Source: an uncultured Jannaschia sp. (lineage in GTDB: Bacteria; Pseudomonadota; Alphaproteobacteria; Rhodobacterales; Rhodobacteraceae). Taken from it: a stretch of DNA of 33,612 nucleotides. Every line of letters begins with the position of its first letter. The stretch's first letter is position 1. Of the stretch, positions 14,680-21,651 are shown piece after piece. Location of the stretch: NCBI GenBank assembly GCA_937916365.1, contig CALFSY010000025.1, forward strand, positions 1 to 33,612, given 5' to 3'. A program made the position numbers and the translations under genes. The notes under the pieces were generated by a model. It worked only from the letters and a program-made list of their open reading frames with translations, did no database searches and was not told the origin of the DNA.

Positions 14680-15840
14680 ATGACATCGGCTCAAACCGAT
14701 AATGCCCCATCTGCGGGGTGGGGCCAACGGGCTGCTGCACTGCCCATTTGGGTGCCGGATAAAACGCGGCAATACTTGGCGCATACCGCCGCAGGTGTGT
14801 CTTTGCGCGCCATTGCGCGGGCTTATGGCCATGCCCCATCAACTGTGTGCCGCCGTGTGCGCGCGGTAGAGGCACAGCGTGATAATCCCCTACTAGACGA
14901 AGGGTTAACCGCCCTGTCCGCCCGCCACATGGCCCCCGATCCCTCAAACGATGCCACTGCAAAGGAACCGAACCGTATGACCGCACCTTTTCGTTTGCCA
15001 TTATCCAACGATACATTGATTGCCACCGAAGGGCGGTGCATTTTGCGGCGGTTATGTGAAACCGATGCGGTGTTGGCCGTTGCCATGGATATGGATAAAG
15101 CCGTGGTAATGCGCCCCACGGCCAATGGCGAACAAACCCGCACCGCCGTGGTGGACCGCCACATTGCCCAGGCTTTTGCCGTCAAAGATTGGATTGTCTG
15201 CCACAAAAACGGCCGCGTTGCGCAATATGGCATCACCCCCGCCGGTAAAGCGGCGTTAAAACGGTTTTTGAACGAAGATCGTAAAAAGCGCACGCGTAAC
15301 CCGAACCCGGCCACCGGCACCACCCCGTTTCAGGCACAACATGCCGTTTGGGGAACGGCGGACATCTCTGATGACACCGGCACGCACAAAAAGATGCGCG
15401 TGAACCTGGCCGAGGCGCCCCTGACCATTTTGGCGCGCCGCAAAGGCACAGATGGCAAACCCTTTCTTACCGCAGACTTGGTGCAGGCCGGTGAACGCCT
15501 GCGCGAAGATTTTGAACGCGCACAGATGGGTCCCCGCGTTGGCCAAAATTGGGACAATTTTCTAACCGGCGGGAATCAGGGTGGCTTTTCGCCCAACAAT
15601 GCCCCAGCCCAAGGCCCCACGGCCGCCCGTGCACGTGTTACAACCGCGCTTGATGATTTGGGTCCCGGTCTGGCGGATGTGGTGTTAAGGGTGTGTTGTT
15701 TTTTGGAAGGCATTGAATCGGTGGAAAAGCGTTTGGGATGGTCGGCGCGTTCGGGAAAAATTGTTTTAAGGATCGGGTTAGAGCGGCTTTTGAAACATTA
15801 TAAAGATCGCCACGGCTTTGTGCCTGCCTTGCGCAGTTGA
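14680..15840 (+). CDS. Helix-turn-helix protein with DUF6456 domain, uncharacterised
   Basis: A 386-residue cytoplasmic protein. Residues about 28-65 form a helix-turn-helix (YLAHTAAGVSLRAIARAYGH, then a recognition helix in APSTVCRRVRAVE). The middle (about 100-190) resembles a winged-helix segment ending in YGITPAGKAALKRFL. After a basic linker (EDRKKRTRNPN) comes the C-terminal DUF6456 domain (about 245-383): FLTADLVQAGERLREDFERAQMG, a Gly/Asn-rich loop, then LADVVLRVCCFLEGIESVEKRLGW and GKIVLRIGLERLLKHY. It is probably a DNA-binding regulator, but its targets are unknown. AAGGTGG 4 nt before the ATG supports the start. It is divergent from DUF6477, with DnaA-box-like sites between them. 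Confidence 0.75.
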   Translation: MTSAQTDNAPSAGWGQRAAALPIWVPDKTRQYLAHTAAGVSLRAIARAYGHAPSTVCRRVRAVEAQRDNPLLDEGLTALSARHMAPDPSNDATAKEPNRMTAPFRLPLSNDTLIATEGRCILRRLCETDAVLAVAMDMDKAVVMRPTANGEQTRTAVVDRHIAQAFAVKDWIVCHKNGRVAQYGITPAGKAALKRFLNEDRKKRTRNPNPATGTTPFQAQHAVWGTADISDDTGTHKKMRVNLAEAPLTILARRKGTDGKPFLTADLVQAGERLREDFERAQMGPRVGQNWDNFLTGGNQGGFSPNNAPAQGPTAARARVTTALDDLGPGLADVVLRVCCFLEGIESVEKRLGWSARSGKIVLRIGLERLLKHYKDRHGFVPALRS

Positions 15841-15923
15841 CGATTGATGCGGCGATGTGTTCATCATGTTGCGTCATGCACCACGTGCAACCCAGAAACG
15901 CGGTGTTTGGGCCATTTTATATT

Positions 15924-15952
15924 TTGTAAAAATCGTTACATACTTAAATATA
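15924..15952 (+). promoter_or_regulatory. Candidate promoter for lipA
   Basis: TTGTAA (15924-15929) and AATATA (15947-15952) are spaced by 17 bp in a locally AT-rich stretch about 45 bp before the lipA start. A plausible housekeeping promoter, unverified. Confidence 0.35.
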
Positions 15953-15995
15953 TCGCACGCAAACTCAGGCTATCGTCACAGGTGGGAAGATAGGT

Positions 15996-16964
15996 ATGCA
16001 TGACCAACACGACCTTAAAATGGCGGGCATAAAATCGCCCAATGCGCGGCACCCCGAAAAGGCCCACCGGGCCAGCAACGCCCAACCCAAAAAACCCGAC
16101 TGGATTCGTGTCAAAGCCCCGGTTAGCGCCGGATACCACAAAACCCATGCCATCATGCGTGACCATGGTCTGGTCACAGTGTGCGAAGAAGCGGGGTGCC
16201 CAAACGCAGGGGAATGTTGGGCGCAAGGTCATGCAACGATGATGATAATGGGCGATATTTGCACGCGTGGTTGCACGTTTTGTAATGTGGCCACGGGGCG
16301 TCCCCAAACGCTTGACCCATTTGAACCGGGCCGCGTGGCAGAGGCGGTTCAAAAACTAGGCTTAGCGCATGTGGTCATCACGTCGGTTGATCGCGATGAT
16401 TTGGTCGATGGGGGCGCCGACCATTTTGCCATGACCATACGCGCCATTCGCAAACGATCGCCCACGACAACCATCGAAATCTTAACGCCGGATTTTTTGA
16501 AATGTGATCCCAGTGTGTTGCACATTGTTGTGGCGGCAAAGCCGGATGTGTTTAACCATAATTTGGAAACTGTCCCGGGCCTTTACCCCCAGGTGCGCCC
16601 AGGTGCGCGGTATTTCCATTCATTACGATTGTTGCAGCGTGTGAAAGACATCGACCCAACTGTGTTTACCAAATCCGGCATTATGGTGGGCTTAGGCGAA
16701 GATCGGCAGGCCGTGTTACAAGTGATGGATGATATGCGTGCGGCCGATGTTGATTTTATAACCATCGGTCAATACTTGCAGCCCACCCCAAAACACCACG
16801 CGGTGGATCGGTTTGTCCATCCCGACGAATTCGCCGCCTATGAAAAAGCGGCCTACGGCAAAGGGTTTTTAATGGTATCGGCCACACCATTGACACGATC
16901 AAGTTATCATGCCGGTGATGATTTTGCCCGCCTACGGGCAAACCGGTTGATGCAACAGGCCTAG
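15996..16964 (+). CDS. lipA: Lipoyl synthase (radical SAM)
   Basis: A 322-residue lipoyl synthase, which inserts two sulfurs into protein-bound octanoyl groups to form the lipoyl cofactor of pyruvate and 2-oxoglutarate dehydrogenases and the glycine cleavage system. Both iron-sulfur clusters are readable: the auxiliary cluster motif CEEAGCPNAGEC (C63, C68, C74) and the radical-SAM motif CTRGCTFC (C89, C93, C96). The C-terminal Ser ligand of the auxiliary cluster is in TRSSYHA. GIMVGLGE and the QYLQPTPKHHAV motif are also typical. GGTGGGAAG precedes the ATG by about 6 nt. It is often followed directly by the COQ10-like gene; here hpt sits between them on the other strand. Confidence 0.97.
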   Translation: MHDQHDLKMAGIKSPNARHPEKAHRASNAQPKKPDWIRVKAPVSAGYHKTHAIMRDHGLVTVCEEAGCPNAGECWAQGHATMMIMGDICTRGCTFCNVATGRPQTLDPFEPGRVAEAVQKLGLAHVVITSVDRDDLVDGGADHFAMTIRAIRKRSPTTTIEILTPDFLKCDPSVLHIVVAAKPDVFNHNLETVPGLYPQVRPGARYFHSLRLLQRVKDIDPTVFTKSGIMVGLGEDRQAVLQVMDDMRAADVDFITIGQYLQPTPKHHAVDRFVHPDEFAAYEKAAYGKGFLMVSATPLTRSSYHAGDDFARLRANRLMQQA

Positions 16965-16983
16965 TTTTGGTTGGCGTATGTTG

Positions 16984-17020
16984 GTTGGTGTGACCAACGC
17001 CTAACGGGGGTTTTGCGGGG
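16984..17020 (+). terminator. Possible terminator after lipA
   Basis: A 6-bp perfect stem GTTGGT/ACCAAC (16984-16998, 3-nt loop) lies 20 nt after the lipA stop. It is followed by interrupted TTTT runs (about 17011-17014 and 17021-17024). Weak; the spacer also separates the convergent hpt gene. Confidence 0.3.
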
Positions 17021-17022
17021 TT

Positions 17023-17559
17023 TTATAAGAATCGAACTTTGCCAATATAGGGTAAGTTTCGATTGCGTTGTGCATAATCAATTCCATACCCCACAACAAA
17101 TTCATCGGGAATTTCAAAGCCGGTCCAATCGGCCTTAATATCAACCTCGCGGCGTGTGGGTTTGTCTAACAACGCGATGGTGGCCAACCGTGCAGGCTTG
17201 CGTGATCGCAATAGATTGATGACATGGATCAATGTGTGCCCCGTATCAACAATGTCTTCGACAACCAAAACATCGCGCCCCGCGATTTCACCACGCAAAT
17301 CTTTCAAAATGCGCACTTCTCGCGAACTTTGCGTGGAATTTCCGTAACTTGATGCCTCTAAAAAATCGACCTCAACCGGCAGGTCGATTTCGCGCACCAA
17401 ATCTGCAATAAACACAAACGACCCACGCAACAGGCCCACAACGATTAATTTTTCTGTGCCTGCAAATGCCCGTTCAATATCGCGGGCCAATACCTCAATC
17501 CGCGCGGCAATGGATTTGGCCGAAATCATTTGATCGACCGCGTAGGCGGGTTGCGCCAT
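17023..17559 (-). CDS. hpt: Hypoxanthine phosphoribosyltransferase
   Basis: A purine-salvage enzyme making IMP (and usually GMP) from hypoxanthine or guanine and PRPP. I chose the internal ATG at 17559 (178 residues), since the family is about 180 long and the 12 residues before it look like leader sequence. The PRPP-binding loop VLVVEDIVDTGHTL is intact. The N-terminal half has VGLLRGSFVFIADLVREI with the PPi-loop region, and the middle has EASSYGNSTQSS, the flexible active-site loop with the conserved SYG. The C-terminal FEIPDEFVVGYGIDYAQRNRNLPYIG is diagnostic. It lies alone between lipA and the COQ10-like gene, convergent with lipA and divergent from the next gene. Confidence 0.95.
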   Translation of the reverse strand: MAQPAYAVDQMISAKSIAARIEVLARDIERAFAGTEKLIVVGLLRGSFVFIADLVREIDLPVEVDFLEASSYGNSTQSSREVRILKDLRGEIAGRDVLVVEDIVDTGHTLIHVINLLRSRKPARLATIALLDKPTRREVDIKADWTGFEIPDEFVVGYGIDYAQRNRNLPYIGKVRFL

Positions 17560-17648
17560 AGTGACGTTCCAATCAGGCTGGCAAAACGCTTGCACTCATC
17601 CCATCTTTTTATGACATAACTATCGCAAACAAAAGATGAAAGGCGCCC

Positions 17649-18119
17649 ATGACACGCCATACCGAAACCCGCGCGCTGCCTTATTCGGCGCAAGATATGT
17701 ATCGTTTGGTCGCAGACGTGGCCCGGTATCCGGATTTTATTCCCTGGATCCGTGCGGCACGCGTTACGTCTGTAACACCCCACGGCGATCATGACGTGAT
17801 GTTGGCCGATCTTGTGATCGGGTTCAAAATGTTTCGGGAAAGATTTTCATCAAAGGTAACATTGTGGGCCGAAATGCAAAGAATTGAAACCGAATATATT
17901 GACGGCCCATTCAAATATATGGTGTCAACATGGGATTTTGCCGATACAGCCCAGGGGTGCAACATCACGTTTGATGTACATTTCGAATTCAAAAACAAAA
18001 TCTTACAAGGCGCAGCAGGATTATTTTTTTACGAAGCAATGCAGCGGATCGTGCGTGCGTTTGAGGCCCGCGCCGCGGTGCTATACGATACCGCCAACGG
18101 CACGGCGCAGGCGGTTTGA
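17649..18119 (+). CDS. COQ10/RatA-like START-domain protein, probable ubiquinone-related
   Basis: A 156-residue single-domain protein of the polyketide-cyclase/START superfamily, COQ10-RatA branch. Typical features are LPYSAQDMYRLVADVARYPDFIPW near the N-terminus, then SKVTLWAEMQRIETEYIDGPFKYM, and the C-terminal helix with FFYEAMQRIVRAFEARA. Mitochondrial COQ10 binds coenzyme Q and supports its function in respiration; the E. coli homolog RatA was reported as a ribosome-association toxin, hence automated 'toxin' labels. No antitoxin partner is present (RatB is absent), so I favour the quinone-related role. AAAGG lies 5 nt before the ATG. Neighbours are hpt (divergent) and cinA (convergent). 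Confidence 0.85.
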   Translation: MTRHTETRALPYSAQDMYRLVADVARYPDFIPWIRAARVTSVTPHGDHDVMLADLVIGFKMFRERFSSKVTLWAEMQRIETEYIDGPFKYMVSTWDFADTAQGCNITFDVHFEFKNKILQGAAGLFFYEAMQRIVRAFEARAAVLYDTANGTAQAV

Positions 18120-18164
18120 TCGTAGGTATAAAGGGTGATGTCCGTCAAACCTTAAAGTATTCCC

Positions 18165-18629
18165 CTAACCCAGGGCTGTTAATATCAAATGCAACGCATG
18201 AATAACCGATTGCCGCCTGACCTCGGCCCGGCCTAGGGGGCCGAAATCACGCGTTTCGGTTTGCGCCTGCCCATCCCACGACAGGCCAAAGCATACGCGC
18301 CCTTCGGGTTTGAACTCGGAACCGCCCGGCCCAGCAATCCCTGTGATGGATATGGCAATCTGTGCATTGGCGTGGTGTTGCGCGCCTTGGGCCATTTCGC
18401 GCGCCACATCCTCAGAAACCGCGCCATATTTGCTAAGCGTGTTTGCCCGCACCCCAAGCAGTTGCATCTTTGCAGCGTTGGAATAGGTCACAACCCCCTG
18501 GTTGAATACCGCCGACGATCCGGCAATATCCGTTATCGCCGCGGCCAATAAACCGCCTGTGCAGCTTTCCGCGGTGGTCAGTGTCCATTTCCGCGCGTTA
18601 AGTGCACGCACAACCGCCGCGGCGGTCAT
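18165..18629 (-). CDS. CinA C-terminal domain protein, nicotinamide-nucleotide amidase-like
   Basis: A 154-residue stand-alone CinA_C domain. Members deamidate nicotinamide mononucleotide to nicotinic acid mononucleotide (PncC activity) in NAD recycling. Family motifs are TTAESCTGGLLAAAITDIAG (residues about 18-37, with the catalytic Ser), the strand FNQGVVTYSNAAKMQLLGV, and ISITGIAGPGGSEFKPEGRVCFG. The start overlaps the pgpA stop by 4 nt, so it is the last gene of the leftward run bamB-pgpA-cinA. Complete at the expected length. The gene pair pgpA-cinA is widely conserved in alphaproteobacteria. Confidence 0.92.
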   Translation of the reverse strand: MTAAAVVRALNARKWTLTTAESCTGGLLAAAITDIAGSSAVFNQGVVTYSNAAKMQLLGVRANTLSKYGAVSEDVAREMAQGAQHHANAQIAISITGIAGPGGSEFKPEGRVCFGLSWDGQAQTETRDFGPLGRAEVRRQSVIHALHLILTALG

Positions 18630-19141
18630 ACCAAAACCCCGTGGGCAATGGCCCCAAACACAACGACGATTAAGGCTGCGACGCCGCCCGCGATCATATC
18701 ATCGGCCATAATACCAAACGCCCCTGGTCGCGCGTCGGCCCATCCAATCGGCCCAGGTTTCCAAATATCCAAGATGCGAAAAGCCACAAAAGCCGTCAAA
18801 ATACCCGGCCATAACGATTGCATAGACGTATCGGCCCACTGCGCCCCGAACGCCACGGGCCACAATGCGATCCATTGGCCCACGACCTCATCAATCACAA
18901 TTTCGGGCGGATCGGGTTGGGCAGAGATCATCGCGGTTTGCCCCACGGCCCACCAACTAAGCACTGCGATGGCGCAGGTTACCGCAGCGAAAACCCAAAA
19001 CCCGCCAAAATTTTGCACCACTATGGCAAAAGGAAGGGCGGCAAGGCTGCCCCACGTGCCGGGTGCGGGGCGTAGGCGCCCGATGCCGAACAATGTCGCA
19101 ATCATAAGGGGGATGATATGTCGCCCCTGATGTTCATTCAT
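18626..19141 (-). CDS. pgpA: Phosphatidylglycerophosphatase A
   Basis: A 171-residue inner-membrane phosphatase removing the phosphate from phosphatidylglycerophosphate to make phosphatidylglycerol. The family's N-terminal FGIGRLRPAPGTWGSLAALP is present, with EIVIDEVVGQWIAL in the middle and the acidic WKPGPIGWADARPGAFGIMADDMIAGG toward the C-terminus. These contain the Asp/Glu residues that bind magnesium. Three to four hydrophobic segments fit a membrane enzyme. The chosen ATG overlaps the bamB-like stop by 4 nt; an alternative start is 12 codons later (MIATLFG). In an operon with bamB upstream and cinA downstream. Confidence 0.93.
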   Translation of the reverse strand: MNEHQGRHIIPLMIATLFGIGRLRPAPGTWGSLAALPFAIVVQNFGGFWVFAAVTCAIAVLSWWAVGQTAMISAQPDPPEIVIDEVVGQWIALWPVAFGAQWADTSMQSLWPGILTAFVAFRILDIWKPGPIGWADARPGAFGIMADDMIAGGVAALIVVVFGAIAHGVLV

Positions 19142-20517
19142 CGGTAGGCGTGTAAACGGCCGTCGCGGCTAACAACCAAAAGGGTATCATTGACCACAAT
19201 CGGATGCGAGGCTGCGCCACCGCGTAATTCAATACTGGCCAAAAGATCACCACTATCGGGGGTGAACATACGAATGAATCCATCCCCAGATGCAACGACC
19301 AAATGCCCCCCCGCCAAAAGCGGGCCGTAATGGGCAAACACCGCCTTGCGCCGTCGTTCGCGTTCGCGCACATGAAACGGCAATTCCGCCCCCCAAATCC
19401 GCGTTCCGGTTGCAGATTCGATGCGGATCAATTCGTTACGATCGGACACAAAGAAAAGACTATCCCCGGCGGCCAAAACGGGCGAATAGGCGCCATCGGT
19501 CGCTTGCCATTGCCGCGCCCCGCTGCGGGCGTCAAAGGCCACGACCCGGCCGGATTGGTTGCCCACGTAAATCGTGTTGCCCACCGAAACCGGATCGGCG
19601 GTAATATCATTTATTGCGGCATAGGCGGCGCCCAAGCGCCCGCCCGCCACAAACGTGCCCCAGAACCGAACCCCCGATTCCGGGAAAACCGCCTGAATTT
19701 CGCCTGTTGCAAAAGGTAAGATCACGAATTGATCGGTCACCGCAGGGGCGGCCCCGCCCGATAAAACGGCCCTGGCTTCGGCGGCGGGAATTTGCCAACG
19801 AATGCGCCCATCCTGCGTGTCCAACGACCAGGCCTGACTGTCGTTGGCCATGACGTAAAGAATGCCATCATTCACAGTTGGCGCGCCAAGTGCTGCGCCC
19901 AAACGTTGCCGCCACCTTACATCGCCTGTCGCAGCATCCAGTGCCACGACCTCACCATATCCTGTTGTGGCATAAACTGTACCTGACACGACGGCCAGGC
20001 CACCGCCGGAAATCCCGCCGCCCCGATCAAAATCGGGGGTCAAATCGAATTGCCAAATGGCGGCCCCATTTTCCAATGATGTAGCATACAAAGATGACGC
20101 AGCGTCGATGGTGAAAACACGCCCATCAGCCGCGACAGGATCGGCCGTAATGCGTTGTCGGCGATTGTTACCTGCCCCTATGTCGGCCACCCAAATTGCG
20201 GTGGGTTCGGCCGCCAGGGCCAAGTGCGGTAGGCGGTTGCGGGTGTTCAGGCTGCGTTGTGCCCACACCGTCACCCGTTCCGCCGTGGGAAGGGATATGG
20301 CGCGCGGGCCGTCTATAGTAACATCTTCGGCGGCGGTGCCTGCTTCAATCTCTGCTAAAGAGGCCCGCGTTCCAAAGCGTTCGCCGGGTAAAATGGGTTC
20401 TTCGACACATGCGTTTAACAAAAATGTGGCGGTTAACACGGGCATCAAACGCATGGCGCGCGTGCCCATGCGTGGATGTAAACATACCAATGGTTTTTCA
20501 CCTATGTTGTATGTCAT
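19138..20517 (-). CDS. BamB-like outer-membrane lipoprotein with PQQ-type beta-propeller
   Basis: A 459-residue lipoprotein. A basic N-region leads into LMPVLTATFLLNAC, a lipobox whose Cys anchors it to the membrane. The remainder is WD40/PQQ-like propeller blades, with repeats such as VYATTGYGEVVALDAATGDVRW, IYVGNQSGRVVAFDARSGARQW and LVVASGDGFIRMFTPDSGDLLA. This matches BamB, which supports the BAM complex in folding outer-membrane proteins. The ATG at 20517 has AAAGG 11 nt upstream; shorter starts (for example MRLMPVL) are possible. The gene normally sits between a YfgM-like gene and der; the YfgM-like gene is present upstream (gap 178 bp), but pgpA rather than der follows. That gap holds an iteron-like cluster. 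Confidence 0.85.
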   Translation of the reverse strand: MTYNIGEKPLVCLHPRMGTRAMRLMPVLTATFLLNACVEEPILPGERFGTRASLAEIEAGTAAEDVTIDGPRAISLPTAERVTVWAQRSLNTRNRLPHLALAAEPTAIWVADIGAGNNRRQRITADPVAADGRVFTIDAASSLYATSLENGAAIWQFDLTPDFDRGGGISGGGLAVVSGTVYATTGYGEVVALDAATGDVRWRQRLGAALGAPTVNDGILYVMANDSQAWSLDTQDGRIRWQIPAAEARAVLSGGAAPAVTDQFVILPFATGEIQAVFPESGVRFWGTFVAGGRLGAAYAAINDITADPVSVGNTIYVGNQSGRVVAFDARSGARQWQATDGAYSPVLAAGDSLFFVSDRNELIRIESATGTRIWGAELPFHVRERERRRKAVFAHYGPLLAGGHLVVASGDGFIRMFTPDSGDLLASIELRGGAASHPIVVNDTLLVVSRDGRLHAYR

Positions 20518-20594
20518 GGTCGCAATCGCCTTTCGTTTATTTTGAAACGTTTTCGCATCCTAAGCCTTGCATGATGGCCTGTTTTCAGGACGTT

Positions 20595-20637
20595 TTTTTA
20601 CACATCTTACACAAGTTATCACAAAGCTGTGTAAAAA
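20595..20637. promoter_or_regulatory. Iteron-like TTACACA cluster with a 10-bp inverted repeat upstream of bamB
   Basis: TTTTTACACA (20595-20604) is perfectly inverted as TGTGTAAAAA (20628-20637). Between them are two further variants in the same orientation as the left copy, so CACA occurs at 20601, 20610 and 20620, 9-10 bp apart (one helical turn). It is AT-rich and about 80-120 bp upstream of the bamB-like start. Probably a protein-binding region; the binding protein is unknown. Confidence 0.35.
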
Positions 20638-20695
20638 TCAGACATCTTTTTCAACGAATACTTTCTATCATGCTGTGTTGAGGTTATTCAACCAC

Positions 20696-21403
20696 TTACG
20701 GTGCATTTGTGCCCTGTGGGGGCACCGATGGGGGCGTGATATTTTCTGTGTCAATAATCCGTGCCCCGGATTCTAGCGCGACAATCATCTGTGCCGCCCG
20801 TTGCCGTAGGTCCGGGGTGGCCTCTGCCGCGGTTTCAATGCGCCGAAACACCTCTAACGCGCCTTCAATATCCCCTAATCGTAACGACAAAAGCGCCTGT
20901 TGTTCTTGGGCAAGCGCGGCATAAGGCGCACCAGGTTCCGCCAAGGTTTCCAATATCACACGTGTTTCAGATACATTATCCGATGGGATCAGGGTTTCTG
21001 CCCGCAACAGTGCTAAATCCCGATAACGGCGATCTAAATCAGGGTCCTCTGCCGCCTGCCGCAACCGATCACCCGCCGCTTGCACCTCCCCCGATTGGGC
21101 CAATTCCCCCGCTTCGAGAAAGGCCAAAATCACCATTGCCTGCGGGGATGGAGGCACAATATCGCGTAGCGCCGTCAGACGTTCGTCCGCAACAGGGGCA
21201 TCAAGCGCTGCTAGGATTGCACCCCCAAATGCTGCGGCGGCGTTGGCATTTTGCACACGACGGTATTCAAGATAGGCAGCTGTCCCAACCAATGTCACGA
21301 CGACGACGACGACCACCCATCCCCAACGACGGATTAATGCGAACAACCGATCACGGCGCACTTCTTCGGTGACTTCTTCAATAAAACGATCTGTGTTGGT
21401 CAT
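20696..21403 (-). CDS. YfgM-like membrane-anchored tetratricopeptide protein
   Basis: A 235-residue protein starting at the ATG at 21403 (MTNTDRFIEEVTEEVRRDRLF); an upstream in-frame ATG would add 18 residues unlike the family. A charged cytoplasmic N-region (FIEEVTEEVRRDRLFALIRRWG) precedes one transmembrane helix of mostly Val (about residues 29-48, WVVVVVVVTLVGTAAYLEYR). A periplasmic domain of TPR-like helical pairs follows, for example ALAQEQQALLSLRLGDIEGALEVFR. This is the YfgM/TPR_21 architecture, an ancillary SecYEG-associated chaperone factor in E. coli. It precedes the bamB-like gene on the same strand, as in many proteobacteria. The C-terminal tail (PSVPPQGTNAP) is low complexity. 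Family is well supported; function is by analogy. Confidence 0.85.
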   Translation of the reverse strand: MTNTDRFIEEVTEEVRRDRLFALIRRWGWVVVVVVVTLVGTAAYLEYRRVQNANAAAAFGGAILAALDAPVADERLTALRDIVPPSPQAMVILAFLEAGELAQSGEVQAAGDRLRQAAEDPDLDRRYRDLALLRAETLIPSDNVSETRVILETLAEPGAPYAALAQEQQALLSLRLGDIEGALEVFRRIETAAEATPDLRQRAAQMIVALESGARIIDTENITPPSVPPQGTNAP

Positions 21404-21509
21404 ACATATGTCCAGGTGTTGCGATATTTGGTGATGTAAAGCACCCCATTTATGCATTACTTCTTAGCGCGAGGGTTTGGGATAACGCAACAGTGCGGCA
21501 TGGCGCGGC

Positions 21510-21538
21510 TTGCACCTAATGCAATAAAGACATAATTT
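21510..21538 (+). promoter_or_regulatory. Candidate promoter of the RND efflux operon
   Basis: TTGCAC (21510-21515) and TAATTT (21533-21538) are separated by exactly 17 bp, about 114 bp before the adaptor ATG. The -10 element lies inside a dyad (21527-21554), as expected for a repressor-controlled promoter. Prediction only. Confidence 0.45.
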
Positions 21539-21554
21539 ACGAATTACATGTCTT
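21527..21554. promoter_or_regulatory. Dyad operator overlapping the efflux promoter
   Basis: AAGACAT (21527-21533) and ATGTCTT (21548-21554) form a perfect 7-bp inverted repeat, with inner AATT copies at 21534 and 21542. It is in the spacer between the divergent YfgM-like gene and the efflux operon and covers the predicted -10. This resembles a TetR- or MarR-type operator, but no such regulator gene lies in the window. Confidence 0.4.
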
Positions 21555-21651
21555 ATCATCCATCCTGTGGATCGTGGCGCATGATCTGCAAAATAAAATA
21601 CCGCTGATCCCCGCTATCTGTCAGGCAGGGGGCCGATATAGAAAGACAAAA

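Noticed and set aside
15877..15889. Hairpin TGCAC-CAC-GTGCA after the DUF6456 gene as a terminator
   Set aside because: Short stem with no following T tract; several alternative pairings exist, so it is not listed as a feature.
17649..18119. RatA toxin of a toxin-antitoxin pair
   Set aside because: The START-domain protein has no RatB-like partner; the COQ10 role fits its conserved neighbourhood better.
20595..20637. Chromosomal or plasmid replication origin
   Set aside because: There is no exact DnaA box, no rep or dnaA gene nearby, and the surroundings are envelope genes.
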